64,000 bases of DNA from Halomicroarcula saliterrae (GTDB lineage Archaea > Halobacteriota > Halobacteria > Halobacteriales > Haloarculaceae), in the NCBI RefSeq assembly GCF_031624395.1, contig NZ_JAMQON010000001.1, forward strand, positions 1,364,001 through 1,428,000, written 5' to 3'. Positions within the stretch are counted from its first letter, which is position 1. Each line of letters starts with the position of its first letter. The notes beneath the pieces are model-generated. The model had not been told where the DNA came from. It ran no database searches and saw only the letters and a list, made by a program, of their open reading frames with translations. The translations under genes were made by a program, and so were the position numbers. This document shows, piece after piece, positions 48,148 to 55,136 of this stretch.

Positions 48148-49197
48148 TCAGCGAAGCCCCTCGTACACCTCAGTCAGTCGCTCGCCCACGCGGTCCAGCC
48201 CGTGGTCGCGGGCCGTCGCCTTCGCGTTCTCGCCGAGGCGGTCGCGCAGGTCGGGGTCTGCTTCGAGGCGGTCGAGCGCCTCGCGGAACTCCTCCTCGTC
48301 ACTACAGATGAGACAGTCGTGGCCGTCCTCGTAGTACTCGCGGAAGACCGGGATATCCGAGAGGACGACGGCTTTCCCACAGGCCATGGCTTCGAGGACG
48401 ACGATACCCTGGTTCTCTACCTTCGAGGGAAACAGGAACACGTCGCCGGCGCCGTAGGCCCCGCGGATATCGTCGACCCAGCCGGTGAAGGTGACGTTCT
48501 CGGGCGGGTCACTGGTCCACTTCCGGACCGACTCGGAACCGTGTGGCCCGTCGTCGTAGGTGCCAAACCACGCGAAATCGTAGTCGGTCGCCCGAGCCAG
48601 TTCGCAGAACGTCGTGAGTCCCTTGCGCTCGAAGACGCTGCCGACGGCGAAAACGACCGTCCCGTCGAGGTCGTAGCGCTCGCGGTACTCCTCGCGGAAC
48701 GACTCGAACCCCGCCAGCGGTTCGGTGTCGATACCGTTCGTGACGGGCTGGATGGGCGCGTCGATAGGGTAGGATTCGAGGACGCCCTTCGTGTACTCCG
48801 AGGGACACAGCACCGTATCTGCCTGCGAGTAAAACCATTTGAGATACTGACCCAGCGCCGGTGCGACGAGGTTCGAGCCCCGGAAGCTCCCCCGGAAATC
48901 CTCCCGCGTGACGTGGGCGTGGAGGACGAGTGGGATGTCGTTTCGCTCGGCGTGGCGGGCCACCGCGACCGACCCCGGGCCGATCATGTTGCAGTGGGCG
49001 ACGTCGTAATCGCGGAAAACGGGGTCGTCGAACGCCAGCTTCCCGCCCGCCGCCCACGCCGGATGGCCGTCGGACCACGGCGTCGTCAGCACCTCGACGT
49101 CGGTGTCGGCAAGCGCCCGGCGCTGGTGGTCGACCGACGTGGCGATGCCGGACCGGTCGAGTCGGTCGGCGAGTTCCAGATAGTTCAGGACGCGCAC
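48148..49197 (-). CDS. GT4-family glycosyltransferase (second)
   Basis: A 349-aa GT-B glycosyltransferase with VRVLNYLELADRLDRSGIAT at the start, HAHVTREDFRGSFRGSN, LCPSEYTKGVLESYPIDAPI, VTNGIDTEPLAGF, and the VENQGIVVLEAMACGKAVVL motif (E-x7-E) near residue 265. The GTG start at 49197 directly precedes the first strand; longer frames add a short unlikely segment. It is not closely similar to the GT4 at 45627, so the two probably add different sugars in one pathway, or work on separate glycans. Confidence 0.85.
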   Translation of the reverse strand: MRVLNYLELADRLDRSGIATSVDHQRRALADTDVEVLTTPWSDGHPAWAAGGKLAFDDPVFRDYDVAHCNMIGPGSVAVARHAERNDIPLVLHAHVTREDFRGSFRGSNLVAPALGQYLKWFYSQADTVLCPSEYTKGVLESYPIDAPIQPVTNGIDTEPLAGFESFREEYRERYDLDGTVVFAVGSVFERKGLTTFCELARATDYDFAWFGTYDDGPHGSESVRKWTSDPPENVTFTGWVDDIRGAYGAGDVFLFPSKVENQGIVVLEAMACGKAVVLSDIPVFREYYEDGHDCLICSDEEEFREALDRLEADPDLRDRLGENAKATARDHGLDRVGERLTEVYEGLR

Positions 49198-49288
49198 GGC
49201 AGAGCGGTCAGCGGCCGCGAGCAAAACGCTACCGACTCACCGTCCCCGTTCGGAAGGTGTTTGCCCGTCCCGCTCGGACTACCCGGCG

Positions 49289-49576
49289 ATGACAGACGAG
49301 GAGACCATCGCCCGCGAGCGCATCGAGCGGCTGCAGTCGATGGCCCGCGAGGCCGTCCGTGACGGTCGCGACGAGCGGGCCCGCGAGTACGTCCGGCGAG
49401 CGCGACGCATCGCCGAGCGCCACCGCCTCCGCCTCCCGCGACCGTTCGCTCGCTCGATCTGCCGGTCCTGTGATACCTTCCTCGTCGCCGGCCACAACGC
49501 CCGGGTCCGTACCCAGTCCGGCCACGTGGTCGTCACCTGCGAATGTGGCGCACAGGCACGCTACCCCTACGCATAG
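49289..49576 (+). CDS. rnp4: RNase P protein component 4 (Rpp21/Rpr2)
   Basis: A protein subunit of archaeal RNase P, which trims tRNA 5' ends. The 95-aa product has an N-terminal helical basic region (ERIERLQSMAREAVRDGRDE, ARRIAERHRLRLPRPF) and a C-terminal zinc ribbon: CRSCDTFLVAGHNARVR then CECGAQARYPY (C-x2-C...C-x-C). The yhbY gene is 45 bases downstream, a typical haloarchaeal neighbour. Confidence 0.92.
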   Translation: MTDEETIARERIERLQSMAREAVRDGRDERAREYVRRARRIAERHRLRLPRPFARSICRSCDTFLVAGHNARVRTQSGHVVVTCECGAQARYPYA

Positions 49577-49621
49577 GCCGTTGGTAGGGGATTTAAATAA
49601 CTACATAGACTGGTAGCGGAT

Positions 49622-49870
49622 ATGCCGACAAAATCTAGAGACCAGCGGATTCACGACCTGGACGCGACACTCCGGGTCGGCAAACACGGCGTCGACTCCG
49701 TCGCCGACGAACTCGGGAGTCAGCTCGATGACAACCAGTTCGTGAAGGTGAAGTTCCTCCGTGCCGCCCGCGGCGGCACCACGACCGAGGCACTGGCCGA
49801 CGAACTCTCCGGACACGTCTCGGCTGACGTGGTGCAGGTCCGGGGTCACACGGCGGTGTTTGAGCGGTAA
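49622..49870 (+). CDS. YhbY-family RNA-binding protein (CRM domain)
   Basis: An 82-aa single CRM domain protein; the bacterial relative YhbY binds pre-50S particles. The GxxG RNA loop is seen in RVGKHGVDSVADELGSQL, and the end is SADVVQVRGHTAVFER. A TATA-like GATTTAAATAA lies about 28 bases before the ATG, so its mRNA may be leaderless and independent of rnp4. Its TAA overlaps the mscS ATG by one base. Confidence 0.9.
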   Translation: MPTKSRDQRIHDLDATLRVGKHGVDSVADELGSQLDDNQFVKVKFLRAARGGTTTEALADELSGHVSADVVQVRGHTAVFER

Positions 49871-50760
49871 TGCAAGTTCCCGCAATTTCAGCGGTCATTC
49901 AGGATTTCCTCCCGCTCGGGCCCGGCGTGGCCGGAACTATCGCGAGCACTATCGTCTTCGTCGCGGCGTTCGTCCTCGTCTTCGTCGCGGGCCGCCTCGT
50001 CGCCATCCCGATAGTCGACCGCGGTCTGGAGGCGCGGAACCTCGAAGCACACGCCAGAAAACCCCTCAAGAAGCTCACCAACCTCGTCCTGCTAATCGCC
50101 GCAGTCGCCGTCGCCTTCGGGATGGCCGGCTTCGAGAACTTCCTGCAGTCGATCGCCACCATCGGTGCCGCGGCCACGCTGGCTATCGGGTTCGCCCTAC
50201 AGGACGTGCTGAAGAACTTCGCTGCGGGTATCTTTATCTTCACTGACAAGCCGTTCCGCATCGGGGACTGGATCGAGTGGGACGGCAACGCCGGCGTCGT
50301 CGAGGACATCAGCCTGCGTGTCACCCGCGTTCGTACCTTCGACAACGAACTGCTCACGGTGCCGAATTCGAACCTGACCGACGACGTCATCAAGAACCCC
50401 GTCGCCAAGGACCAGCTCCGCCTGAAGTTCCTGTTCGGTATCGGCTACGACGACGACATCGACAAAGCGACCGACATCATCATGTCTGAAGCCGATGCCC
50501 ACGAGGGCATCCTCGGGGACCCCGGTCCGTCGGTCCGGCTCACCGAGCTCGGCGACTCGTCGGTCGGGCTGCAGTCCCGAATCTGGATCGACAACCCCAG
50601 CCGCGCGGACTTCGTGAAGACCCGCGCCGAGTACGTCAAAGCGGTCAAGGAGCGGTTCGACGAGGAGGGTATCGACATCCCCTACCCGAACCGCACCATC
50701 AGCGGCGGGCTGGAGATGGCTGCCCTCGACAGCGCGGTTACTGCCGCCGACGACGACTAA
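49870..50760 (+). CDS. mscS: MscS-family mechanosensitive channel
   Basis: A 296-aa channel that releases solutes on osmotic downshift. It has membrane spans at about 17-45 and 75-95, then the pore-lining TM3 with the MscS pattern ATIGAAATLAIGFALQDVLK followed by NFAAGIFIFTDKPFRIGDWI. The beta domain has the family VEDISLRVTRVRTFDNELLT and VPNSNL, and the C-terminal alpha/beta vestibule follows. It overlaps the yhbY stop by one base. Confidence 0.93.
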   Translation: MQVPAISAVIQDFLPLGPGVAGTIASTIVFVAAFVLVFVAGRLVAIPIVDRGLEARNLEAHARKPLKKLTNLVLLIAAVAVAFGMAGFENFLQSIATIGAAATLAIGFALQDVLKNFAAGIFIFTDKPFRIGDWIEWDGNAGVVEDISLRVTRVRTFDNELLTVPNSNLTDDVIKNPVAKDQLRLKFLFGIGYDDDIDKATDIIMSEADAHEGILGDPGPSVRLTELGDSSVGLQSRIWIDNPSRADFVKTRAEYVKAVKERFDEEGIDIPYPNRTISGGLEMAALDSAVTAADDD

Positions 50761-50829
50761 GGACCACTTTTTACACCGCCGCTTCGCGGACCTCACTCGC
50801 GACCTGCGGGAACCCTCTGCAGTAAAAAG

Positions 50830-51152
50830 TAGTGGGGTATGAATGGAACGGACACCGGGATTGCCCGGCGTTCGGACGCGGGTAATCCCGTTTGCCTCCT
50901 CCACCCCGCGACCCCACGAGCGACGGGTGTTCGATGGTCCGCTGCTCACTTCCGTGCCTGGCGGAGTGCCATCGTTTAACCACGTGAGCGCATCCCTGCA
51001 GATGCGACCACGCGGACCGCCGTCCCCGCGGGACGAGGCTTCCACGTTGGCTCACGGGGTCCGCGTCCGTCTGACCGGACGCCCCCGGGTTCGGTCCCCG
51101 CTGATGACCATAGTGCGGGTACAGAGGGGGGCCAAACCCCCCGACCTAGTCC
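50830..51152 (-). ncRNA. ffs: Signal recognition particle 7S RNA
   Basis: On the reverse strand the DNA carries the SRP RNA helix 8 signature GCCAGGCACGGAAGTGAGCA (GGAAG tetraloop opposite 50949-50953, with the AGCAG-type asymmetric loop). It lies within a highly structured GC-rich RNA of about 320 bases that begins near GGACTAGGTCGGGGG at 51152 and ends before a T-run opposite 50824-50828. A TATA-like CCCTTATGC sits about 25 bases upstream of the 5' end. The exact ends are estimates. SRP RNA targets membrane and secreted proteins with SRP54 and SRP19. Confidence 0.88.
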
Positions 51153-51219
51153 ATTTTCAGTTCCGCCACCGCTGCATAAGGGCCTTTCGGAACTGGAGAA
51201 CCGCACGCCGACGGGCGCC

Positions 51220-51633
51220 TCAGAAGAGGTCGAGCCCGGCGGCGAACCAGACGGCCCCGAGCGGAATCGGGAGTGAGGCGGCGACGACGGCCCAGCGGTG
51301 CTGTTCGATGAGCGTCGACTCCGTCAGGCCAAGCACCAGACTCTCGGGGACCGTCACCGCCCACAGCACGCTCAGCCCGACGATGAAGAGGCCGAGCATG
51401 AGTCCCGCGCCGGCGGCGACACCGGGGTCGGTCCGGCCCTCGCGGCCGGCGGCGAAGACGATGATCCCGACGAGGGCGAAAAGGCCCGGGACGACCGGCG
51501 AGAGCGCGCCTGAGCCGTAGTAGGCGCCGACGGCGGACGTCGTCTCGACGACGAGATACGGGGCGACGAGGGCGAGCAAGTAGGCGACACACCCGACGAT
51601 ACTGACCGTCGGGCCGGTCCGGAGCCCGTTCAT
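51220..51633 (-). CDS. Four-span membrane protein (DUF7548-like)
   Basis: A 137-aa integral membrane protein with four spans: VSIVGCVAYLLALVAPYLVV, VPGLFALVGIIVFAAGREGR, AGAGLMLGLFIVGLSVLWAV and WAVVAASLPIPLGAVWFAAG. A VVETTSAVGAYYGSG outer loop follows span 1. It fits a haloarchaeal family that I recall as DUF7548. Function is unknown. It lies just upstream of the SRP RNA promoter on the same strand. Confidence 0.65.
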   Translation of the reverse strand: MNGLRTGPTVSIVGCVAYLLALVAPYLVVETTSAVGAYYGSGALSPVVPGLFALVGIIVFAAGREGRTDPGVAAGAGLMLGLFIVGLSVLWAVTVPESLVLGLTESTLIEQHRWAVVAASLPIPLGAVWFAAGLDLF

Positions 51634-51712
51634 ACCCGCGCTGGGTCCGCGGGCGTCTTAACACCGACGTTCGAGCGAAACCGGCAAATGGCCCCGCCAC
51701 GAACCGGCGGTC

Positions 51713-52018
51713 ATGGGACTGGGTTCGACCGCGAAGAAGCTCCAGAAAGTGGCGGACATAGCCGACGAACTGTACGCCAAGGTCAACGAGCAACGAGAGC
51801 AACTCCAGGAGCTCCGGGGGGCAGTCGAGGAGACGAACACTCGGGTCACGGAGATGGACCGGGAACTGGGGCAACAGCGGGCGCTGCTCGAAGCCATCGC
51901 CGAGGAGCAGGGACTCGACGCCGACGAGATACTCACCGAAGCGGTCATCGAGGACGCCGAGGCGGCGTCGCCCGACCGGGCCGAACCGGACCAGTCGGTC
52001 GCCGAGTCGACGGACTGA
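51713..52018 (+). CDS. Coiled-coil protein (DUF5798-like)
   Basis: A 101-aa acidic cytosolic protein: MGLGSTAKKLQKVADIADEL, then a strong heptad-like coiled coil (about 20-65, LYAKVNEQREQLQELRGAVE) and a disordered acidic tail. The start and coiled coil match, as I remember, the haloarchaeal DUF5798 family. Its stop abuts the stop of the convergent RecA-like gene with no gap. Function is unknown. Confidence 0.75.
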   Translation: MGLGSTAKKLQKVADIADELYAKVNEQREQLQELRGAVEETNTRVTEMDRELGQQRALLEAIAEEQGLDADEILTEAVIEDAEAASPDRAEPDQSVAESTD

Positions 52019-52645
52019 TTATATCGTCTCCGTCAGGGACTCCCCGTCCGGGAGCGTCAGTGTCGCCGTGCCGGAGGCGTCGACGTCGATGGTGCCGTCG
52101 AACAGCTGTCCGAGCGTGTTCAGCGACTCCGCGTCGTGGGCGGTGGACTCGATGGTGTACAGCCCCAGCCCGTCGACGCTCTCGATGCGCGACGTGAACA
52201 CGTGGAGGAAGCGAAACACCGTCTGGAGGTTCGAGTACAGCAACAGCGTCGTGAGCGAGTCGATCATAACGCGGTTGTGCTCGCGCTGTTGCTCGGTGTA
52301 CAGCGACTGGATGAACTCCGAGAACTTCACGCCGATGTCGCTCATGTCCTTCGGGGAGGACGCGTACTTCGTCATGTCGGCGTCGGTCGACTGACCGATG
52401 TGTTGCGTGACGGCGTCGACGATACCGACGGCTGACTGCTCGCTGACCAGGGAGCCGAACGACTCCCGAACCCGGGCAGCACTGTCGCGCGTCGAGACGA
52501 TAATCGTCCCCTCGTCGGCGCGCGCCCCGACGGCGAGTGTCTCCATGGCGAGGCGTCGCTTGCCCGCGAGTGGTGGGCCGGTAATCAGGAGGTTCGTCCC
52601 CGGCGGAACCGTCGTGCCGCTGAACGGGGGGCCAAGTTCATACAT
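52019..52645 (-). CDS. RecA/KaiC-superfamily ATPase-like protein (DUF7504-like)
   Basis: A 208-aa protein with a RecA-like core. The P-loop region LLITGPPLAGKRRLAMETLA has GxxxxGK followed by Arg instead of Ser/Thr, so magnesium-ATP binding may be altered; similar haloarchaeal proteins share this. A Walker B-like strand is RVMIDSLTTLLLY, and a YTIESTAHDAESL segment follows, as in KaiC/GvpD-like ATPases. A TATA-like CTATATG upstream suggests a leaderless mRNA with the start at 52645. The role is probably regulatory. Confidence 0.75.
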   Translation of the reverse strand: MYELGPPFSGTTVPPGTNLLITGPPLAGKRRLAMETLAVGARADEGTIIVSTRDSAARVRESFGSLVSEQSAVGIVDAVTQHIGQSTDADMTKYASSPKDMSDIGVKFSEFIQSLYTEQQREHNRVMIDSLTTLLLYSNLQTVFRFLHVFTSRIESVDGLGLYTIESTAHDAESLNTLGQLFDGTIDVDASGTATLTLPDGESLTETI

Positions 52646-52868
52646 ATGCGATATGGTCGTGTCGGCCAGACCGAGAGTACCTCTATCTGTCCCGGACACG
52701 CATATAGATTTTGCGGCTTCGACTCATGCGGAATTAAGCGGGGAAATTCCCGATACACCACTGCTACCCCGGAGTCGTCGCACTCTCATACGGTGCCGTG
52801 TGGGAGGACCACACTGCGGACGAGAATCGGTTGGTTTAAACCGAAACACCGGGTTATGTCTGAACACA

Positions 52869-52942
52869 GGGCGCTTAGCTCAGCCTGGACAGAGTGCTTG
52901 GCTTCGGACCAAACCGTCGGGGGTTCAAATCCCTCAGCGCCC
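52869..52942 (+). tRNA. tRNA-Arg (anticodon TCG)
   Basis: A complete 74-base cloverleaf: acceptor stem GGGCGCT/AGCGCCC, D arm GCTC...GAGT, anticodon stem CTTGG/CCAAA (one mismatch-like end pair) with loop CTTCGGA giving anticodon TCG (reads CGA), T arm GGGGG-TTCAAAT-CCCTC. Its 3' end is repeated downstream, marking it as an integration target. Confidence 0.93.
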
Positions 52943-53055
52943 GTGATTTCTGCGCGAACGATAGTGAGCGCTGAGGAGCGTCGGCTGTGGATTTGAAGTA
53001 GAGAACGCCGAGCGAAGCGAGGTGTTCGCGTTGTTCAAATCCCTCAGCGCCCGTG
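52943..53055 (+). repeat. Cassette-like unit 1 ending in a tRNA-Arg 3'-end copy
   Basis: This 113-base unit follows tRNA-Arg and ends in GTTCAAATCCCTCAGCGCCC plus GTG (53033-53055), an exact copy of the tRNA 3' end with its flank. Within it, GGATTTGAA (52989-52997) is the reverse complement of the TTCAAATCC in the repeat, so the unit can fold into a long hairpin around a CGAGCGAAGCGAG core. Its first 44 bases recur with few changes after 54239. Confidence 0.7.
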
Positions 53056-53172
53056 TAAGAACCGACGAGCGTAGCGAGTCGGTGACCTGAACCGGCACCG
53101 CGGATTTGAACCCCGCCAGTCGCGTCAGCGTAGCGAGCACGTCTGATTTCGGTTCAAATTCTCTCGGCGCCC
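53056..53172 (+). repeat. Cassette-like unit 2 ending in a diverged tRNA-Arg 3'-end copy
   Basis: A 117-base unit that ends in GGTTCAAATTCTCTCGGCGC plus CC (53151-53172), a copy of the tRNA 3' end with three changes. It contains GGATTTGAACC (53102-53112) in inverted orientation to the repeat. The 42 bases at 53071-53112 are identical to 54141-54182 in unit 4. Confidence 0.7.
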
Positions 53173-53341
53173 GTAGCGGATTACCACCACCCAAACCGCC
53201 CGACAGCGGTGTCCCAGTATTCTCCATGAACGCAGTGTTGTTGCTTTCGTTCGCTAGTCGAACGGTCTGGAACGGAGCTTGTACCTTCCGGTGATTTTCC
53301 TGCATCTCCACTGCACGCCGCTGAGAAACTCGATCACACGT
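53173..53341. other. Flank of the toxin-antitoxin unit, no gene seen
   Basis: A short, less GC-rich stretch between repeat unit 2 and the toxin stop. A small open frame is present but has no family feature. It belongs to the unit that carries the VapBC-type pair. Confidence 0.4.
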
Positions 53342-53758
53342 TTAGCGGGTGTCAAACGAGTCAATCACGTCGGTCGTCGAGTATGTTTCGACCAGATTCT
53401 GGTCCTCAAAGTCGGAATCATCGCTCCAGATGGCTGCATCGTTGGCGATCGCGCACGCCAGATAGAGCACATCGTCCGGATCGGTGTCACCTATTGTTTC
53501 CTTTGCCTGTTCGATAGCTTGGTAGAAGTCGTCAGCAGGGATAACTCCGATATACTGGAACAGGAGGTCCATGAATTGTGTCACTCGGTCCGGTTCCATC
53601 CCGGATTTCTTCACAATCAGCTGCTTGTAGTTCTCGATTTCGTCGTGGACGAACGCGGGTGTCAGGAGGTCGGGTTCGAGTGTGACGATGAGTTCTCGCG
53701 TTTTCGAATCAGCGATGAGTGCAGAGATGACGACGTTGGCGTCAATGACCAGCTTCAT
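53342..53758 (-). CDS. vapC: PIN-domain toxin (VapC type)
   Basis: A 138-aa predicted Mg-dependent RNase of a type II toxin-antitoxin system. PIN-domain acidic residues: the first Asp in MKLVIDANVVISALI, Glu in VHDEIENYKQL, and Asp pairs in DTDPDDVLYLACAIANDAAI followed by WSDDSDF. The antitoxin gene lies just upstream, nine bases away on the same strand. The base composition is distinctly lower in GC than the surrounding genes, a sign of transfer. The target RNA is unknown. Confidence 0.88.
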   Translation of the reverse strand: MKLVIDANVVISALIADSKTRELIVTLEPDLLTPAFVHDEIENYKQLIVKKSGMEPDRVTQFMDLLFQYIGVIPADDFYQAIEQAKETIGDTDPDDVLYLACAIANDAAIWSDDSDFEDQNLVETYSTTDVIDSFDTR

Positions 53759-53767
53759 GCGTCGTGT

Positions 53768-53998
53768 CTACGCCGATTCCTCGTCAACGCGCTTACGTCC
53801 ACGCTCGTTTATTTTGTCGGCGATCTCCTGCACATCGCTCCCGGTGAGATTGCTCTCACTGGTGAGTTCATCCATCACTTCGAGCGCCTCGATTTTCTCT
53901 TCTATGGCCTGTCGCGTGACCTCGCTCCAGTTGATTTCCGGATGGCTCTCCATTCGCTCCTTGAGGTCGTCGTCCACGTTGACAGTGATACTGGGCAT
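53768..53998 (-). CDS. vapB: Ribbon-helix-helix antitoxin (VapB type)
   Basis: A 76-aa protein. The start MPSITVNVDDDLKERMESHP is a ribbon-helix-helix strand and helix, followed by INWSEVTRQAIEEKIEALEV, the second helix; the acidic, Lys/Arg-mixed C terminus would wrap the toxin. It is translated first, then the toxin. RHH antitoxins repress their own operon; a TATA-like CTAATATG on the reverse strand near 54040-54048 is the likely promoter. The start at 53998 was chosen because the extra upstream residues are not RHH-like. Confidence 0.85.
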   Translation of the reverse strand: MPSITVNVDDDLKERMESHPEINWSEVTRQAIEEKIEALEVMDELTSESNLTGSDVQEIADKINERGRKRVDEESA

Positions 53999-54110
53999 AC
54001 AGAAATCTAAGGACACACAGACTACTGTGTTTTTCGGCACATATTAGCACTCTCGGATGCGGTCGCCTCACGCCCAACAGGTGGATTCGTTCACCATATG
54101 AGCGGGCGCT

Positions 54111-54239
54111 CCTCAGCGCCCGTGCAACGACCCGACGAGTGTAGCGAGTCGGTGACCTGAACCGGCACCGCGGATTTGAACCACGCGAGACGAGCGACAG
54201 CGAGTCTCGCAGTCGGGTGAAAATACCGCAGCGCCCGTG
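54111..54239 (+). repeat. tRNA-Arg 3'-end copy and cassette-like unit 4
   Basis: CCTCAGCGCCCGTG at 54111-54124 ends the toxin-antitoxin unit. Unit 4 (54125-54239) follows; it contains the 42 bases shared with unit 2, a GCGAGAC-GAGCGACAGC-GAGTCTCGC-like hairpin, and ends in CAGCGCCCGTG (54229-54239). The 22 bases from 54229 (CAGCGCCCGTGATTTCTGCG and CG) equal those at 52935-52956 at the tRNA junction. Confidence 0.7.
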
Positions 54240-54362
54240 ATTTCTGCGCGGATGACAGTGAACGCTGCGGAGCGTCGGCTTCGGGATTGCTCACAGCAGG
54301 TGCCCCGCCGGCAGTCGGCAGGCTTCCCACACCGTTATATCCGTCCCAGCACTGGAACGGGT
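54240..54362 (+). promoter_or_regulatory. Diverged copy of unit 1 start, then promoter of the next gene
   Basis: Bases up to about 54281 are a diverged copy of 52943-52986. After that a GTTATAT box (54335-54341) lies about 25 bases before the GTG at 54363, fitting a leaderless mRNA for the duplicated-domain gene. Confidence 0.5.
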
Positions 54363-55085
54363 GTGACAGATTGGCCACCGGCAGACCCCGGCGACGCCGC
54401 GTCGGTCGCCGAACACCGCGACGAGCTGGTCGCTTCGGTCCGGGACCACGCCGGGCAGATAGCCTACCAGCTGGCCCGGCTCCAGGGCGGCGACTACGGC
54501 TCCGCGGCCATCGAGACCGACCGCGGCGAGTGGACCGTGAAGTATGAAGGCGGCGATCTCGAGTATCTCCGTTACGACCCCGGCCGGGGCGACGAGGTGT
54601 ACGTCATCTCGACCAAGCAACCCCCCGAGCCGGGCGCGCTGGCCGACGCCATGCTGGATTACGACGCCTTCGTCGCCGGCTTCAACGACTTCGTCGCCAC
54701 CCACGAGGGCGTGCTAGACGACGTGGCGACCGAGTTTCCCGAGGTGGCGACCACCGACGGCGTCGTCGCCGAGCGCGACCGCGTTCTCAGCCGGGTGCGT
54801 GAGGTCTGTGACCTGATCGCGAGGCAGCTCCAGCGGTACGAGGGCGGCGACTACGGGACCTTCACCGAGCGCGTCGACGGGACCCGCTGGGAGCTGAAGT
54901 GGGACCGCGACGGCGCGTCGTATCTCCGGGTCGGCGGCACGGGCGGGCTCTATCTCCTCTCCCAGTACGAGCCCCCCTCGGCCGCCGACATCCGCGAGTA
55001 CGCCCCGCTGTTCTCGGCGTTCGTCGAGGCGTACAACGACCACGTCGAGGGGCTGGAGTCGGACCTAGAGACCGTCGAACTGTAG
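54363..55085 (+). CDS. Haloarchaeal protein made of two copies of one domain
   Basis: A 240-aa acidic cytosolic protein with an internal duplication: residues about 15-125 and 130-240 align by eye (HAGQIAYQLARLQGGDYGSA against VCDLIARQLQRYEGGDYGTF; EWTVKYEGGDLEYLRY against RWELKWDRDGASYLRV; DYDAFVAGFNDFV against LFSAFVEAYNDHV). Each half has a helix, a GGDYG turn, beta strands and an end helix. I recognise no family or catalytic residue. The GTG at 54363 is set by the TATA box 25 bases upstream. Confidence 0.7.
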   Translation: MTDWPPADPGDAASVAEHRDELVASVRDHAGQIAYQLARLQGGDYGSAAIETDRGEWTVKYEGGDLEYLRYDPGRGDEVYVISTKQPPEPGALADAMLDYDAFVAGFNDFVATHEGVLDDVATEFPEVATTDGVVAERDRVLSRVREVCDLIARQLQRYEGGDYGTFTERVDGTRWELKWDRDGASYLRVGGTGGLYLLSQYEPPSAADIREYAPLFSAFVEAYNDHVEGLESDLETVEL

Positions 55086-55136
55086 CTTCGCTCGTCGTGT
55101 CGGTACATCTATACCCGGCGACGTGTGCTTTCGAAC

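Noticed and set aside
50771..51206. Short open frames in the structured region after mscS
   Set aside because: The region is the SRP RNA gene on the reverse strand; the frames have no start context or family match and vary with the RNA structure.
52943..54281. A complete integrated virus or plasmid at tRNA-Arg
   Set aside because: The interval is only about 1.3 kb and contains no integrase, replication or structural gene; only a toxin-antitoxin pair and repeats are present.
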